From Gavia stellata (taxonomy: Eukaryota; Chordata; Aves; Gaviiformes; Gaviidae), in the NCBI RefSeq assembly GCF_030936135.1, contig NC_082596.1:71020888-71084887 (forward strand): DNA of 64,000 nt. Reading direction: 5' to 3'. A program made the position numbers and the translations under genes. Shown piece after piece: positions 43,840 through 57,640 of the stretch. Every line of letters starts with the position of its first letter. Positions within the stretch are counted from its first letter, which is position 1. The notes under the pieces are model-generated. The model ran no database searches. It had not been told where the DNA came from and worked only from the letters and a program-made list of their open reading frames with translations.

Positions 43840-44740
43840 CGCTGTGGTGAGATGACTTCTCCGTGCTCTTAAAAATCGTGCCGAGAAGCCATACACGGCA
43901 CCCAGTCAGCTCATGAAGGCTGCTGGCCTTCAGCTGCAGAGCGAGCACAGCCCACCTCCCTGGGAGAAGGAGCGTGCCGCTTCCTGAGGGCTTGGTCAGG
44001 AACATGAGGTGCCCGGGCCTGAAATCCACGGTCAGTACCCAGGGAATTACTAGTGAGCACTCAAGAGAGCACCTCCAGGGGTCTGGCCTGAGAGGGAAGT
44101 AGTGCCTTCAGCTAGTCCTGGTCACACGGAGTCTCTGGGGAACAGACAGCCAGCAGTGAGAGTCCGTCCTTAAAGGCTCCTCTTCACAGGACTCCAGCGG
44201 GGGAACCAGAGCAATGGCGTGGCCAGCCTGGCCTGGTGCATCTCATCAAGGTGTGTGGCAGAGGGCCCAGTAGCGGCCTCAGCTGTTGCGCAGGGTAGTT
44301 CTCCCTCCAAAATGGAGGGAAACTGAGCCCTGGTCTGTGCTTACCCTCCTTTCCCTGGAAGACGAACTCTTTGCTTTTGTTTTCAGAGGGTCTCGAAGCA
44401 GTCAGCCGGCAACAGCATGCAGGGCAAAACGGTCTTCCCCCTTCAGAGAGCCTGCTCTCATCGTTTCTTCCAGCCGTCGCTGGCACCCTCGTGTCAGTAG
44501 GGCAGGCATCCACGAGCCAATGCCCTCCTGCACGTTTTGGGAGCCCAGCACCCCTCTGTGCTGGCCCGAGCTGAGGAGCGGCTGAGAGGACCAGCACAGC
44601 ATCCCTCTGCACTGGCGGCATCTGCATGGACCTCCTGCCCGGGCGAACCCCCCTGCAGCTGAGCCGAGGGAGGCTGAAAGGGAGCTTGCGAGGGCAGCGC
44701 TGGGGAGAAGGAGTGGGGCAGAGCTGAGACTTCTTTCGTT
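43840..44740. other. GC-rich island of unknown nature
   Basis: Base composition rises clearly above the AT-rich neighbours for about 900 bases, but CpG is only moderately frequent, unlike the island at 28.4-29.6 kb. Open frames on both strands (up to 188 codons on minus, 44184-44750) show no recognised domain and are expected from GC-rich sequence. It could be a decayed retroelement, an exon of a non-coding transcript or a regulatory element. Confidence 0.5.
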
Positions 44741-47700
44741 GTTTGCACAACAGAATGATTTCTGCAGCTGTAGGTCCCTATTTGCTTGCTCTCTGATATC
44801 TGTTGCATGATGTGCTGGCACTTCTCCAGAGCAGAGTATAAAATACACACAGGATGCTTTTGTCTGGTTCGTCCCCTTTGCCTTTTCCACAACATCTTTT
44901 TTCTCCAGAAAAATTAAATTATCCTCAACTTTCCCTCTTCAGTTGTAAAGCACCCTGCAGATTTTCTGCCTAGAGTGGAATTGCAAGAAGTTTTTGAGTG
45001 TATTTGACACAGATATGTTTTAATTAAATGTAAAACTCCAGCAGTTGTTATTGAAATATTGTCTAAGTCTTGGGTTCAACTGGGTTTTGGAGAACACTGG
45101 AAGTCAATGGCAAAGAGCAGTTAAACAAACAAAGAAACACCAAGAATCCCAACAAGTAACAACTTAAAAATAGGGAAAAGATGGTATCAATAAGTAACAG
45201 AAATAAAGCTAAAAATATTGGCAGCATTAAAAACCTAAAATAAAATCATTTTAATGCAGCAGAATAACAAAGCAAACCAACCAGCTATATAGATCTTAGT
45301 TGTCAGTTGAAATGCTTCAAACAAGACTGTAGAAAATGTAGATGTTATCTTTATTTTGCCTTGTGAACTGATTGCTTCAGAATTAAAAGAAGATGCTATC
45401 TTCCTGACAGTACTGAGATAGAACAGAAAGAAGCACATGTGTTCTCCCTGATCACGATCCCATACTAGTAATTAAAAACACAGAGGAAAGAAAAGATTTT
45501 TCTGTCTATAATAGTTCACCTCATTAACATATCAGCTACTCCTTCTTTGATTTAATGGAATATCAAACAGGTTGTGCTCCCACTTACAGTCCTTAGGCTT
45601 GAAGTGCTGACTGCCGTGTATTTGAGGCCTCCAGCTTCTCTATGGCACCATCACAAGGAATACCCACAGGTGTCTTTCTTACTGTTCAACAGTCATGTTT
45701 GAACGTGCATTAAAATCTGATCAATTTGTCAATGAACAAAGCTGATTTCTGGGCAGGTTCAAAAATTTTTGTATATATGTGTACACGCACGTATATATGT
45801 ACACACTTTTAAAAATTCCTAGGTCAGAACTTCTCCGTATAATATGTTAATGATTTAAAGCCACATTTACACTTTTTAGCACACTTTCTTTCCTGTACAA
45901 GTGCTTGAAAATTCTTATTAAAAAATACAATTGTTTATTTAGGTTGATAATTGTTTTCCATTATTTTGGGACAGCAACTAGGAAATCGAAGTAAATTGTT
46001 ACTTATAATTATGGCTGCTCTTAGAAAAATAGAATTTGTCAATGGAATTTCTTCACGGATCAACTGTTTTGTATGGGCTACACCACTGCCTGCTGTCCAG
46101 ACATTTTAATTCACTTTGACAGGAAATATATCACCCAGTTTGGTGAAAAAGTAAGAGTTATTTCCTCTGAATAAAAGGGCCAAGCCTTGTTATGATGTTT
46201 TTGTTGTTTGTAAAATGAACTAAATGGTATGCCTTACTGCTTCTGCTTGGACCACCACGCTAAGGTGTGGCACAGAGTTTACAGCAGTGTCACAGGTAAA
46301 TGCCTACTGACGAGCATCATCTGTTGGTGGCTCTAAAAATACCCCTTCCTTTGAAGGCACAGTAGTCTCTGTTAGGGAGCCACAGAGTTCAGAACCCTAA
46401 AATACCTTGAGGTCTAACTCATGCATCTGTTGGACGCACCAGCAAAAGCAATTGTGGAAGTGCTTGGATGGTGTTTTCATTTTGCTTTTATGTGATTGCA
46501 GTGTGGCAATTAGTAATTTTAGAGGATAAACAAGATGACAACTGCCTAACAGCAGAAGGCAGAAAGAAAGAATTTATCAGTGCTGGCGTACTCCCACTCC
46601 CGTAGTCCCATTCACATTATCTCAGTTACACACCATAATTGGAAGTTAAGGCAGCAGCTCTTTTTTACACAGTATAAAGGTATACAAATAACAAGCATTA
46701 AATAAGAAACATCGCAGCACATCAAGATTAACAAAAGTAATAATGCTGACCTTGCTAGCACTCAAGTCTTTTCAACCGCGAATAATCTTCCATCCTGACA
46801 GGGAAGAGCAAGACACCTAATCCTCTAGCATGTTCATGATAGAGGAATTGCCACTCCTTCCCAATTAATCATTATCTGAGACAGTTCCCTTATACTTGAA
46901 AAGATTATTCCTTAGCCCTTTGCCAGCTAAGGTTTGCCTTGTACAGAGAAGAGCCAGCTAGAGGTCTCTTAACTTTGTTGCAGCGATAACCCTTGCATTT
47001 CAGATCACACATGTTGTATTTGCCCAGGCCCAAATGGCTGTCGGGTACCCTTGCCCCAGTATCTTAGAGAAAAGCATATCTAAATATTTTTTAGGTTTTC
47101 TACAGCTCAAAACTAATGTCTATTTGCAGTTTTTGTAAACACACTTTGGGAGGAGCTTTAGCATGGTATGAAGATTAATGACCCTTAAGAGGAGTCCTGC
47201 AGATTTCATTTGTATTCTCTGCACTGTGTTTTCACACTTTCAGAGAGCAGCGCTGAACTTCTGAATCACTTTGTCAACCTTGTTAATTTGACAGTGATTT
47301 ACATCTCTCTTAATTCATATTGGAATATCTTCAGCTGTAGCGATTTGTTAGTTATTCCACTCAGAAGGGGAAATCCTGGACTCACTGCCACAGCACAAGG
47401 TCTCAGCACACCCAACTGCGTTAATGACCTTGACTAAAAGCACCCATTTTTTCATCCCATGTTTGTATCCGAGTATGTGTATAATAGAAGTCAGATGCAT
47501 TGTGTATTTTGTTTCCATTTCTCACTCAGGACCTAGGTCTCTAAAATCTTTCTCTTCCTTCCTGAAAGGAGAAGGAACAGGATCCCCCTTCCTAGAGAGG
47601 TAAATATGTATATGCCGATGAGACAGTCAACAGTGTTTACATCTATAGTCATAGGATTTTTGTATAATGACTAGAAAAAAAGTTGGGAGTTCAAGGTTAT

Positions 47701-50373
47701 GCCTAATGAAATTCTTGCAAAGGCTGATGCAATTACACCTGTGGATAAACTTATTTGGTGTACTCTGACAGTGTACACAAACAACGTTCAGCACCTCAAA
47801 TCTGCAAAGTTGTACTTGCTCTTACCTGGAGATACTGACAGTGTCTCTGGAAGGACTGGCTTCTAACCCAGCAAGCTGCAGAAACATCTGCAACTGCTGC
47901 AAACATGGCTGAACTGAAAAGGCTAAAGCAGGGGTTGACTGCCTCATAGGGCACCATCTATTTTACAGAAGCGATGTTTGAGGGAATTTGTGTGATTAGG
48001 CTTATCAACATACCTTTTGAGACCATGGAGTGCTAGAATGCAGATGCTGTCAGCTGCAGGGTGGTCTCAATATTGCACCTCTTTAAACTTACTGAGTATT
48101 TCTTCCTCTTTTACATATATTGAAAAAGGAGATCTCTCCCTCCAAGATCAGATTAGCTGTCTGTGGGGTACCATTGCATTCTATGTTTTTAGCCAAGAAT
48201 GAGCAAGCTCAGTTCCACTTTCCAATGCATCTTGTGGCCACATGGCTCTAGTTAGTACTTTGTTAAGAGCAGACAAAAAGCCTTGAGCAGGACAAAATGT
48301 ATTAACTTTGTCTCAGCAGTGCATTAATGCTGCTAACTGATTTTTGCTTGGTTTGGAACATGGGCTAGGTGATATGGATGATATCTGTCTGTGAAGGACT
48401 ATAAAAATACACTCGTAGCCTCAACATTGGACAGGAGGGTTCAAGTTCAATTGGTTAGTCATAGTTGAATATAAATGCTTCTCAGTTGCTGCTTCGTAAT
48501 ACACAGCCTTTTCCTTCCCCTTAAAATGACACTCTACCCTCCCCATCATATTGTATGCGATAAGTGATGTATAGTGTACTTCTCTGCACCAAAACATATG
48601 ATGATAATTTGCACCCAAATTTGTAAGAGATCCAGTTGTTCCATGTAGGCACCTTATTATTTACAGTTCCATCAATATTGACGTAACCTGTCTTACGGAC
48701 AATATATCCATTTGATTATGTATTGTCATTTACAATTACCATTTGAGATCAACAGACTAGTCAATTCTTTTGCTACTGTTATATTGATTTAGTCTGATAT
48801 TAACCTTTTTACCAGAAATTGTGTCTAGCTGTTGCTACAAATAGCTAACTCATCTTCAAAAGGTTTCGAATGCAGCACAAAAAACCATCCAAAATTTATC
48901 ACATCATCTGCTGCTTTAGGATGAGGTAGCCAAACCCTGTCATACCTTTAACATGCTTTTATTCTAAGCAATCTGAAGCTTGTTAGATCATGTGATATCC
49001 TACAATATTGAACACTTTCAGGAAATTCTACTGTTACTTCAGATATGATTAAGCTCTTTCACATTTTTGTCCTTAATCCAGTGTATCTAAATGCATTTTT
49101 TTCCCACTTTAAGGGACTGTTGGAGTATACACTTTCCCTTTCCTCATACTTTGCCAGGTGGTAGGAGAACATCTAGAGAAGCCCAAGCTGTGGATGATAA
49201 GGATTTAGGCATTTCAGTTTCCATCTATAGGAATTTATGGCACCTAGAGGCCTGTAGACTTCCATGAAGTTTGTCCTTAGAAATTAGTGTGTCCTACCAA
49301 ATGCTTACAAGGACAAGAACTGAGGATGCATCTGGGTGAAATAATTTTATGAACTTCATTATTATATGTATACCTAAGGCAAACTACATTCATATCTAGG
49401 GGTTTTTTTGATGCCTATGTTGCTGGTACAGATCTACTAGCAAGACCGGTAAAGAAAGGTGATATGTCTTAACAGACCAGCTGAAACGGTTGGAGACAAT
49501 TGACATCTATCTCAAACCCTCTAGCCAGGTCAGATGAGAAGCAACAAAGTCCCAGCAAACTCCAGGTGAGACACAATTGCTCTTCTGCTATGGTGCCTCC
49601 ACTGGAAGCATCCAGCGGTGGTACTGGCTTCAGGATCTTCCTCTCTTCTCTCCCTTGCCGTATACTGTCCTGCTGTCTCAGCTGTGCTGTGCTAGCCCAG
49701 CTGGTTTTACTTATGGTACGTGAGCTCTCTTTGACGGGAAAAGATCAGCAGGAAGCTTGTAAGAGGCAATAATAGTCTATATTTCTAAGTCTATATTTTA
49801 AGACTGAGAATGATAAATGCAGCCATTTTATCATGATGACAGTTTCCCCACAAAAGAAAATAAAATAACTTCTGCATTTTATATTTTTTCCACTTGAATT
49901 TTCACAACGGTGAAATTCTGGTAGTACTACTACTGAGACTTTCAGTTAAAAATTCATAGTGTGGTTCACAAAAATACTATGTGAACTGAGAATAAGGCAA
50001 GGAGCCCTGGTTTGGATAAAGCCATCACCTTTGTAAAGTAATAATTTTTGTTCTTTGAAGAAGGTTGCTCTGTATTAACATTCTTTAAAAGTGTGAACTT
50101 ACATAATAAGAATATAGTATTTGTTTAAAGGAAACTGCTTTCCACATACTCTACTGTCTGTTATAGTTCCCTAGAATAAGCATTGATTTTAGTATTCAAC
50201 TATTTAAATTTCTGTGAGAGTTAGGGCTATTAGCAGTAGTAATAATTATATGAATTGTAACAGAAGAGTAAATTTTCATTAAATACACATTGCTTTCCTG
50301 CATTGTATTTTTTTAAATCCAATTAATTGTGTAAGTGGAAATTATAAATATTGCTACAGTTTTTTTTCTTTAT

Positions 50374-50439
50374 TCACTGGAGAAGACTTGCACATAAAAG
50401 GCTTACTCACTGGAGAAGACTTGCACATAAAAGGCTTAC
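50374..50439. repeat. Perfect 33-bp tandem duplication
   Basis: The unit TCACTGGAGAAGACTTGCAC... is present twice, head to tail, with no mismatch over 33 bases. Absence of divergence in otherwise decayed DNA points to a recent duplication. Confidence 0.95.
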
Positions 50440-51274
50440 TTTAAATCTGTATTTTAAAAAAGAACTCAGTCTTTAATAAACACTTCTCCCTTTAAAAGAA
50501 CAAAATCTACAAAGGCATTAGTTGCTTCATGTGATATATGTACATCAAAAACATAAGTGTATATGAAGTTACGTACATTATACTTGAAGCTTTAGCAAAC
50601 TTTGCAGGAAATTGAGAACAGAGAAGAATCTACACATTTGTTTTTATTTTAAACATTATGCTCTTTTGTATTAATCTTAATTAAGCATTATACAAAATCA
50701 ATGACAATTATTTGAATTAAGAAATTGGATATCAGAAGAAAATGTCTGTAAGGGCCCTTTTCATCAATAGGTATCTGAAGGCATTTTCTAGTAGGCAAAG
50801 AATGGCATAGTTGTTGGGGTTTTTTTGTTAATATATATTTTTAATTTATGAGATAAAGAATCCTAGTTTCAGAGAGACTGCAAAGCAGCATAAGCACTGA
50901 CCACCAGCAACTGTGGATCCAGTTTTGAAGTTCAAATACCAAACCAAAAATATATGTAACTTGAGAAAGCTCCTCTGCATACTTTCAGGGAGAGGTGAGA
51001 CACATCCACAAGCAGAAAAAGAATAGGACTTCCAATATACTAAATAATTATTACTATTATTTTAATGCATTGCATCAGCACAGGCCAAAGGTAGATTTAC
51101 AGTGTTAAATAAGGTAATAACAGCGTAGGAAAGGCAGAATTGTTCAGCAACTGCTTCTTACCTGATCTAACAGATAGGGCATCCCAGCCTGTCTATGGTT
51201 AGCATGGAGAACCCGACAATGTGTCCTTCTTCAAGCTCTTCCTTATTTCTCCCACTAGCCCTCTGAATCTTCTC

Positions 51275-51293
51275 TTTTTTTTTTTTTTTTTTT
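51275..51293. repeat. Homopolymer run of 19 T
   Basis: It could be the reverse complement of a poly(A) tail of a retrocopy, but the adjoining sequence is not recognised as one. Confidence 0.9.
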
Positions 51294-52775
51294 GAGTGTA
51301 GGTTGACATCCTACTACAATAGGAAGAACAAACTTGTGCAAAATATTGGTATAAAGCCTCCGGGCCAGAAAGGGACCTGAATCCAACTTCCATGTACTGG
51401 GCGACTGCTCTACTTGCCAGATTAAAAAAAGGGTCTGTAACTAGGTGATAATTTTTCTTAAACATGGCTTGGTTTTGTCTGACTGTGTTTTAAATGGATG
51501 CAACTGTATTTTTGGCTACCGAATCCAGTCTGTAGGGAGGCCCCGAGACCACAGCTGACCAACCTCCCATGTGACATGAACAGAGAGGCAGATAGTTTCA
51601 CAGTCTAGCTCAAGCACCAGCATAAACAAGCAGAGCTGAAGCAGAAAAGTCCCTCCTGCCTGGAGAATCGGCAGATGTAAAACTCTCTGCTCCTCAAAAT
51701 TTTCAAGGTCAAAGGTAGGGGCGTCTAGGAAGTTTAATTGCTTCAGGAATGAAGGACAGCTGAGCAGAAGTTTACGGGATTGCAGCTTGGCTTGTCCTCT
51801 GTCTAGCACCTCTTCCAATCTTTCATTTTCCTTGTGTGTGTGGCCCAAAATGGCTAAGATAGGTTGCTTGACTAACCTTGGTAAATGAACTAGTTTGCAG
51901 TGTGACTGCTGTAGCCAAGAGAGAAAGCAATGCCTCTCTAGAAAACAGGAATAACGATTCTCTTTTCCCTTCTAAATGTTTTGAAATGTACAGATGAAAG
52001 TCTTACACAAAAAGTAAGTTCCTATTTTAAAACAAGCCTGCAATATTGTTTGCCTGCAAAGAAACAAAGGTTACATGTTTCAAAAGTTTGCACAGTAAGT
52101 ACTTACAAGATGCACATTGTTTTTCATTACCAATGATTTGTTTTCTTGCAGAACAACTTCTTCTAAAATATTAAACATAGTCAAAGTGACTAATGCATTT
52201 TTTTAATCTAAGAGTTGCTCAATTAAAAATTTACAAAGCACGCAATTTTGATTTCTGCCGACAATAGTCAAAACTTGTGTATAAAGATTAATTACTTATA
52301 AAGTAAAACACATCTTTTAAAAACTTACATTAAATTTGCATCTGCACTGTATATTGGATTTTATTCTACTCTCTTTAAGCAAAGGACTTCTGGTAGACTT
52401 TTGGTGGAGTTTTAAACTGCTGATGGAAATGCATTGTATGAATTGACTAGTGCTTAAACCAGCTAAAACCAAGAAGCAAACCATATTTTGTACTTTTGGT
52501 TCTGATGCATTCGTTATACCCAATGGATATCCTACTTAACAATATCAAAAATGTACTGAATTTTTAATTATAGTATATTATTGTGAATTATTGTCTTATG
52601 TCAAAAGGTTTTCATGTTTCATATAAAATTAAACAACTTTGTTAAAATCTTCAAAAATAGTTGCACTTTTTAAACTATGTTATAACATTTTGTACTGACT
52701 CTACATGATTAAGGTTTCTAATGACTGAAAAATATGTATTTCTTTTACTATACCAAGACTGCCCTCTAGAGTCTC

Positions 52776-52812
52776 ACTGGGCCAAATTAATCTCTGGTGT
52801 AACTCCTCTCTC
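52776..52812. repeat. Fragment of an old palindromic amniote repeat
   Basis: CTGGGCCAAATTAATCTCTG followed by GTGTAACTCC resembles a widespread old repeat with GGGCCAAATTC...CTGGTGTAACTCC ends, seen in turtles, crocodilians and birds. Only one arm is kept. Confidence 0.5.
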
Positions 52813-55800
52813 TCCAGATTAGCTTTGAAATGTACACATCTTTACAGGCCCCATTATGCAGTGCTCCAATTTGAATGATACAATGCTTGCTTGAAAAAGT
52901 AGGTAGTACAATTTCAAGACAAAGAAGGGAATTTTTTTCACTTACTATGAGCTCTGATAACTCATAACAAAAAATTACTTGTAGCCTCTTTACTGCACAT
53001 ATTTCGCATTCCAATTTAGTCATAAAATATTAGGAAAATGATGAAAAAGAGAATATTTTTAATCTCCTCCTAAAACCACATGAGAGACATGTACGTCTAT
53101 AAAAGATGACAGAGGGAATGCATGCAGGATAACCAAATTAGGCTGGTACTTGTTCTTTCTTTGCAAGTGTTAAAAAGCAGCACTTCTCCCCTCTGAGGGT
53201 TGGCTTAAGCTTCCACTGAAGCCAATGGCAAACCTTAAGTAATCAAGGAAACAGAATTATCGCACTGATTGCCAGAAGCATTTGTATTCAGTTGTTAAAT
53301 TAATAATGGGTATCTGGTTCAATAAACAGTTGTGTTTCCCATCAAATTGTAGCTGCAGTGCTGCTTCTTATTACTTACCAATATATTATGCAAAAAAGAC
53401 AGGGGAAAGAGGACAAATGTGAAGTAAACAGACTCACACAATATGGTTTGGAAATATGCAATGCAATGAAATAAACTCTTAGGACACACTTTAAACCGTG
53501 CACCACCTTATATCATTGAAAGAGATATTCATGTTCAGATTAAAGGAATGTAATTCTTATTTACAACTCTATAATTTAAATCAAAGAATATAATAAAAAA
53601 ATAAGATTTTCTTTTTCTTCCCTCAAAGAACTGAATTTTCAGTTTTTTCCTGTTTCCCAGCTCACAGTAGGAATGGCTCATTCCAATCAGGTTGCACTTT
53701 GCATTTATTATATATTCTGAGGCAAATCTGGGATAAATAGCCCCAGCAAGCTAACTGAAATTGGCTTCACTTAGATAAAGCCAAAATGATTTAGCCCTAC
53801 ATTGATATTTACAGCAGATGTGCGTGAGACTGAAACTTGGCTTATTGAATTATTTACTGGAATCTGCATTTATTCAATAAAGTTTTTCTTTACTCTGATC
53901 TTTCTGTAGGAAGTAACAAAAAAATCAATTTGGATCACAATGAATGGCATGGAACTAGTAATTGATTTTTTTTTCACTGTAATTTTGTTGAGAATAAACC
54001 CCAGTTACTTCATCATTCTGTATTATATGGTCCCAAGTTCTAGTAATGTAACTGCACCAGTATCTGTCTTACCAGGGAGATCCAAGACCATTCTCTCGTG
54101 AACAGCAATGCACAGTTATTCTTGGCTGCTGTGACTGCCACATGAAGAGTTACAGGCAGTCATTTTGGACTGCCTGTCTAGGACCAATTTCACATACTGA
54201 GTGCAGGGCATGCAGGAGAAACACTATACACACAGAATACACAAGAGTCTTTACTTTGTTTGGGTAGGTTGCGTGCAACCTGCAAAGTATTTCATTAGTA
54301 TAACAATGCAAAAATTTACAAACATTATGTTACACATTATAGACCTAAATCGACAAAAACACTTACTAAATAAACTATTTTTTTTTGCATCTAAAAGCAA
54401 GGTTTGGAGTTTAATCTGAAGGCCACTGCAGTCAGTGGAAGTCTTTCCATTGATGTGAGTTGGCGTCTTACCTGTTCCTTCTTATCATCTGTATACTTGA
54501 GATGGCAGAAATCAATTTAGACCATCTCCTAAACACATCTACACAATCTAATGTTCACACGACACTGGATGAAGAATACAAAAGCCTCATACATCTCCCT
54601 GCTGTTCCAGGAAACCAGTTTTGATATCACTTTCTTCAGTAGTTCCCTTGGCAATAACGGGAAAATATTCTACATTTCTCATTATATCTTTTACATTGGA
54701 ACAGGTTTCCTATTATTCTTTGTAGTTTGGATCCTCTTTTTCTGACTATGCCTTGGAAATACTTGCAGTCATTCCCAACGTAAAGATACACTTATCTTTT
54801 AGGGAGTATTGATTTTTTTAATCTTCTAATTTTGTTGCCTTCGAGATGATAATTTTTCACTATTAGGCCACTTTTTCACTAAAGCAGAAACACAGAGAAT
54901 AAAAGAGGCATTTTAAGAAAAAAAGCTCACTACTGATTTTGTTGAAAGTCACATCAAACATTTTTCCTCACCTAGCCCTATTTGGAGCCATGATTTCACA
55001 AATAATGGATAGTTCATCGGATTTGGGTGCTAAACCAAAGAGTTGTTATATTTGCACTGTTTAGAAAGATAAGAGGCATTTTATATAACCACCTGCTGTA
55101 ATACATGCATGAAGGATGTGAGCTAGAGTTTTGTACTTGACTGAACAGCATCCTGACCATTAGCCTACAATTCACTTTGAGGCACCGCTTTCGCAGTGTC
55201 CCCAGCTGGAGCAGTTTCACTCTGTCTGAAATCACCGTGATAAAGAGTAAGCTTGTGAGAATGACTCCACTGCTTGGTATCGAGGGTGTGTGCCTGCATA
55301 GTGGAACTGTATATAGTGTTCAGAGCATTCATAGCATTCTGTTGCCTGCTTTTAAAAATGTTTGATTATTATAGAAAAGGAAGTGCTGTAGAGAGAAGAA
55401 ATCAAGAATTTATCCTTTCTCTTTTTTCCAAATATTCCTTCTCTTAGTAATTAGGACAGTGTTTAAGAGCAAGATTTGTCTGTACTCCCCACAGTAAGAA
55501 AAGGAAATCGTATGAATGTGACCAGTTGCCAAAGTGAATGATTGAACCACTGCAGACGGGGATCCATGGACATGTTATCTGATCTGGTGCTGATGCAGAA
55601 CCAAGAGCACATTTCTGCTCTGTGCATTGCACTGGCACTAATGCAAACAGGTGAATAGCCAGTGTTGTGTGATTGACTGACAAATTCCACTCCATCTCTG
55701 ATTATTGTTTTAACTTTTTTTTAAAATCTTATTTCCAATCCTAAGTCCCAACAGCGTGAGAGAGGAAGAATCATAGCCTATGAGATGTCTAAACATAACA

Positions 55801-57249
55801 TTATAAAGGTATCATCATATTTAAGCTGGTAGACAAGAACACTAGATTTGTGTGTGTGGCCATGTGTGGGTGTATTCATTTCAATAGATGTCCATATAGC
55901 TAAATTAAGGAACAAAATGGTCTATGCTTTTTTTTCCCTAGACTCTCAATTTCTTGTTCTTGCTACATAACACTGATATCAAGTAAGGATTAAAGATATG
56001 GCGTTTCTTCTATAATGCAGAACAACACTACTCTACTTAATTCTGAATTTGGAATGAATTCTTCACACATTACTCCTAAGGGCACAACACCATTCTGACT
56101 GCAGTCCCAAAGAGAAAACCAAAATACAAACTGAAATTTTGTCCCAGTATGGTGGATGAGCCTTACTGGTTCCCCCAGCACAGGAGGTGCACATAGAAGC
56201 CATATCTCTGGAGACAATGACATGTGCTGCATTGCTCTGACTTCCCTGTGAGTCTGCACCAGTGGTATTGGAATTAAGCCAGATCTAGGAGTGATTAAAG
56301 CTTATACATTTGAAATAATTTTTGTAAAAGCAGCTTGAAATAGCCAGTTAGAAAGTCTCTAGGTTCTGAGATATTCTGTTGAGCTGGCATGGTCTCATTT
56401 GGAATTCATACAATCTCCCTAGTAAATTTTGAAATCTCTTCAGAACTTCCTTCAAGCTTTCTTTAAGGATCTTTCTGTATTCTTCCCTGTAATTAGACCC
56501 AGATAACAGCCATAATTTATCCCTTGCATTTTTTTTTCCATTATTCTTAGGATCCTAGAGGATGCACTGGTTACCAACCTCAGTAGTCCTTCACAGCCAA
56601 TATTGACTTTATAGTCCCCACAACTTCTCACAATACCTTCGCTGCATGAAAGGCAAACAGAGTGTCCTACAAGTAATCCTGAGTCTGTAGTTCATTCTGG
56701 TGCTTTTCCACAGGTTGTCACACTACATGTGGTCTAGCTATAAAAGATACAGGAACTGCATCATCAGCCACAACTGGCCCCGAAGTGACTACCTTGTACC
56801 GAATGTATGCCTGTAATAAATGTCTGACATTACACTTGTGCTTCCCAGTCCAGTCTTTGTAGCCAATTTTTTCTTCTTGTGGAACAAACAACTTCTACTA
56901 CAAATAACTCCAAAAGTAAAGAAATACATTCATAAGCTGCAGTGGCAGAAAGAATGGCAGAGACTGCATGCCTTTGGTAATAAATGCACTTTTTTTAGCC
57001 TTATTCCCACCCCGGACAAAAAAATTTACTTTTGTCCCTCAATAGTCGCAGGTGCTTATACTCCTAGTAATACAGAGGAAGCTGCATATAAATGCTGCCC
57101 TGTAGCCATAACTCTGATCCTGTAACTGAAAAAGATCTTAAATAGGGTTCACTGGAACGTAGGATGAGGACCTTTCTTGAGTTCTGGCCCTTGATATCAC
57201 AAACAACTGTATTCTAAAACTGATTTAATAAATGTATTTGGTTTCATTT
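52813..57249. other. Intergenic, nothing else recognised
   Basis: Apart from the fragment at 54401-54470, no coding exon, RNA gene or named repeat was identified. Short open frames up to about 100 codons occur by chance. Confidence 0.5.
54401..54470. repeat. Fragment of an old palindromic amniote repeat
   Basis: GGCCACTGCAGTCAGTGGAA followed by GTCTTTCCATTGATGTGAG matches the CCATTGAAGTCAATGGAA...TCCATTGACTTCAATGG pattern. A shorter related piece (CACTGAAGCCAATGGCAAA) lies near 53214. Confidence 0.5.
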
Positions 57250-57640
57250 CAAAGTTAGGTCTTTTTAACTGTAACGACTTCTCTGGAAGAACTAGGATAA
57301 TGCTCAGGAACCTTCTAATTTTAGGTCTAAATGCATTTATAATCTTTTTATGTCTATTTCTTCTTATGCCAACATTGCCTTTTAATTTAAGTAATTATTT
57401 CCCCTCACTGTGTTTACATCCTTGATATATTTATAGATCGCAATCATAACCTACTCCACACTACGATCTGCTTAGATAATTAAGTCAGCCTTCTGCAATG
57501 CCCTTTTCATAAAGATGGGTTCTCTGTTTTTCACTAGTCTTCTTAGTGGCCTCTCTGTGCACTTGATCCAGTTTTAGTTCACTGCTTCTGGGCATGGGTG
57601 AGAAGAATCGCCTGCAGTACACTAGGTAAAGTCTTGCAAT
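57250..57640 (-). mobile_element. Antisense CR1/L3-like LINE fragment
   Basis: The plus strand has TTTATAGATCGCAATCATAAC, a decayed TCTTCTTAGTGGCCTCTCTGTGCAC block, and TGATCCAGTTTTAGTTCACTG. These follow the reverse-complement order of CR1/L3 3' ends. Further decayed pieces may extend to about 59200 (for example around 58980-59060), but I cannot assign them securely. Confidence 0.5.

Larger units (their letters stand above)
44741..52775. other. Intergenic, nothing recognised apart from short repeats
   Basis: AT-rich DNA with a TA/TG-rich tract (45770-45806), a perfect 33-bp tandem duplication (50374-50439) and a T-run (51275-51293). The longest open frames (about 75-110 codons) have no known motifs. 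Confidence 0.55.

Noticed and set aside
44184..44750. 188-codon minus-strand frame in the GC-rich island
   Set aside because: Low-complexity Pro/Arg/Ser-rich product without known domain; expected for GC-rich non-coding DNA. The island itself is kept as a finding.
50374..50439. Possible zinc-finger linker (TGE-like) coding repeat
   Set aside because: The unit lacks the Cys and His spacing of C2H2 fingers and stops right after the second copy.
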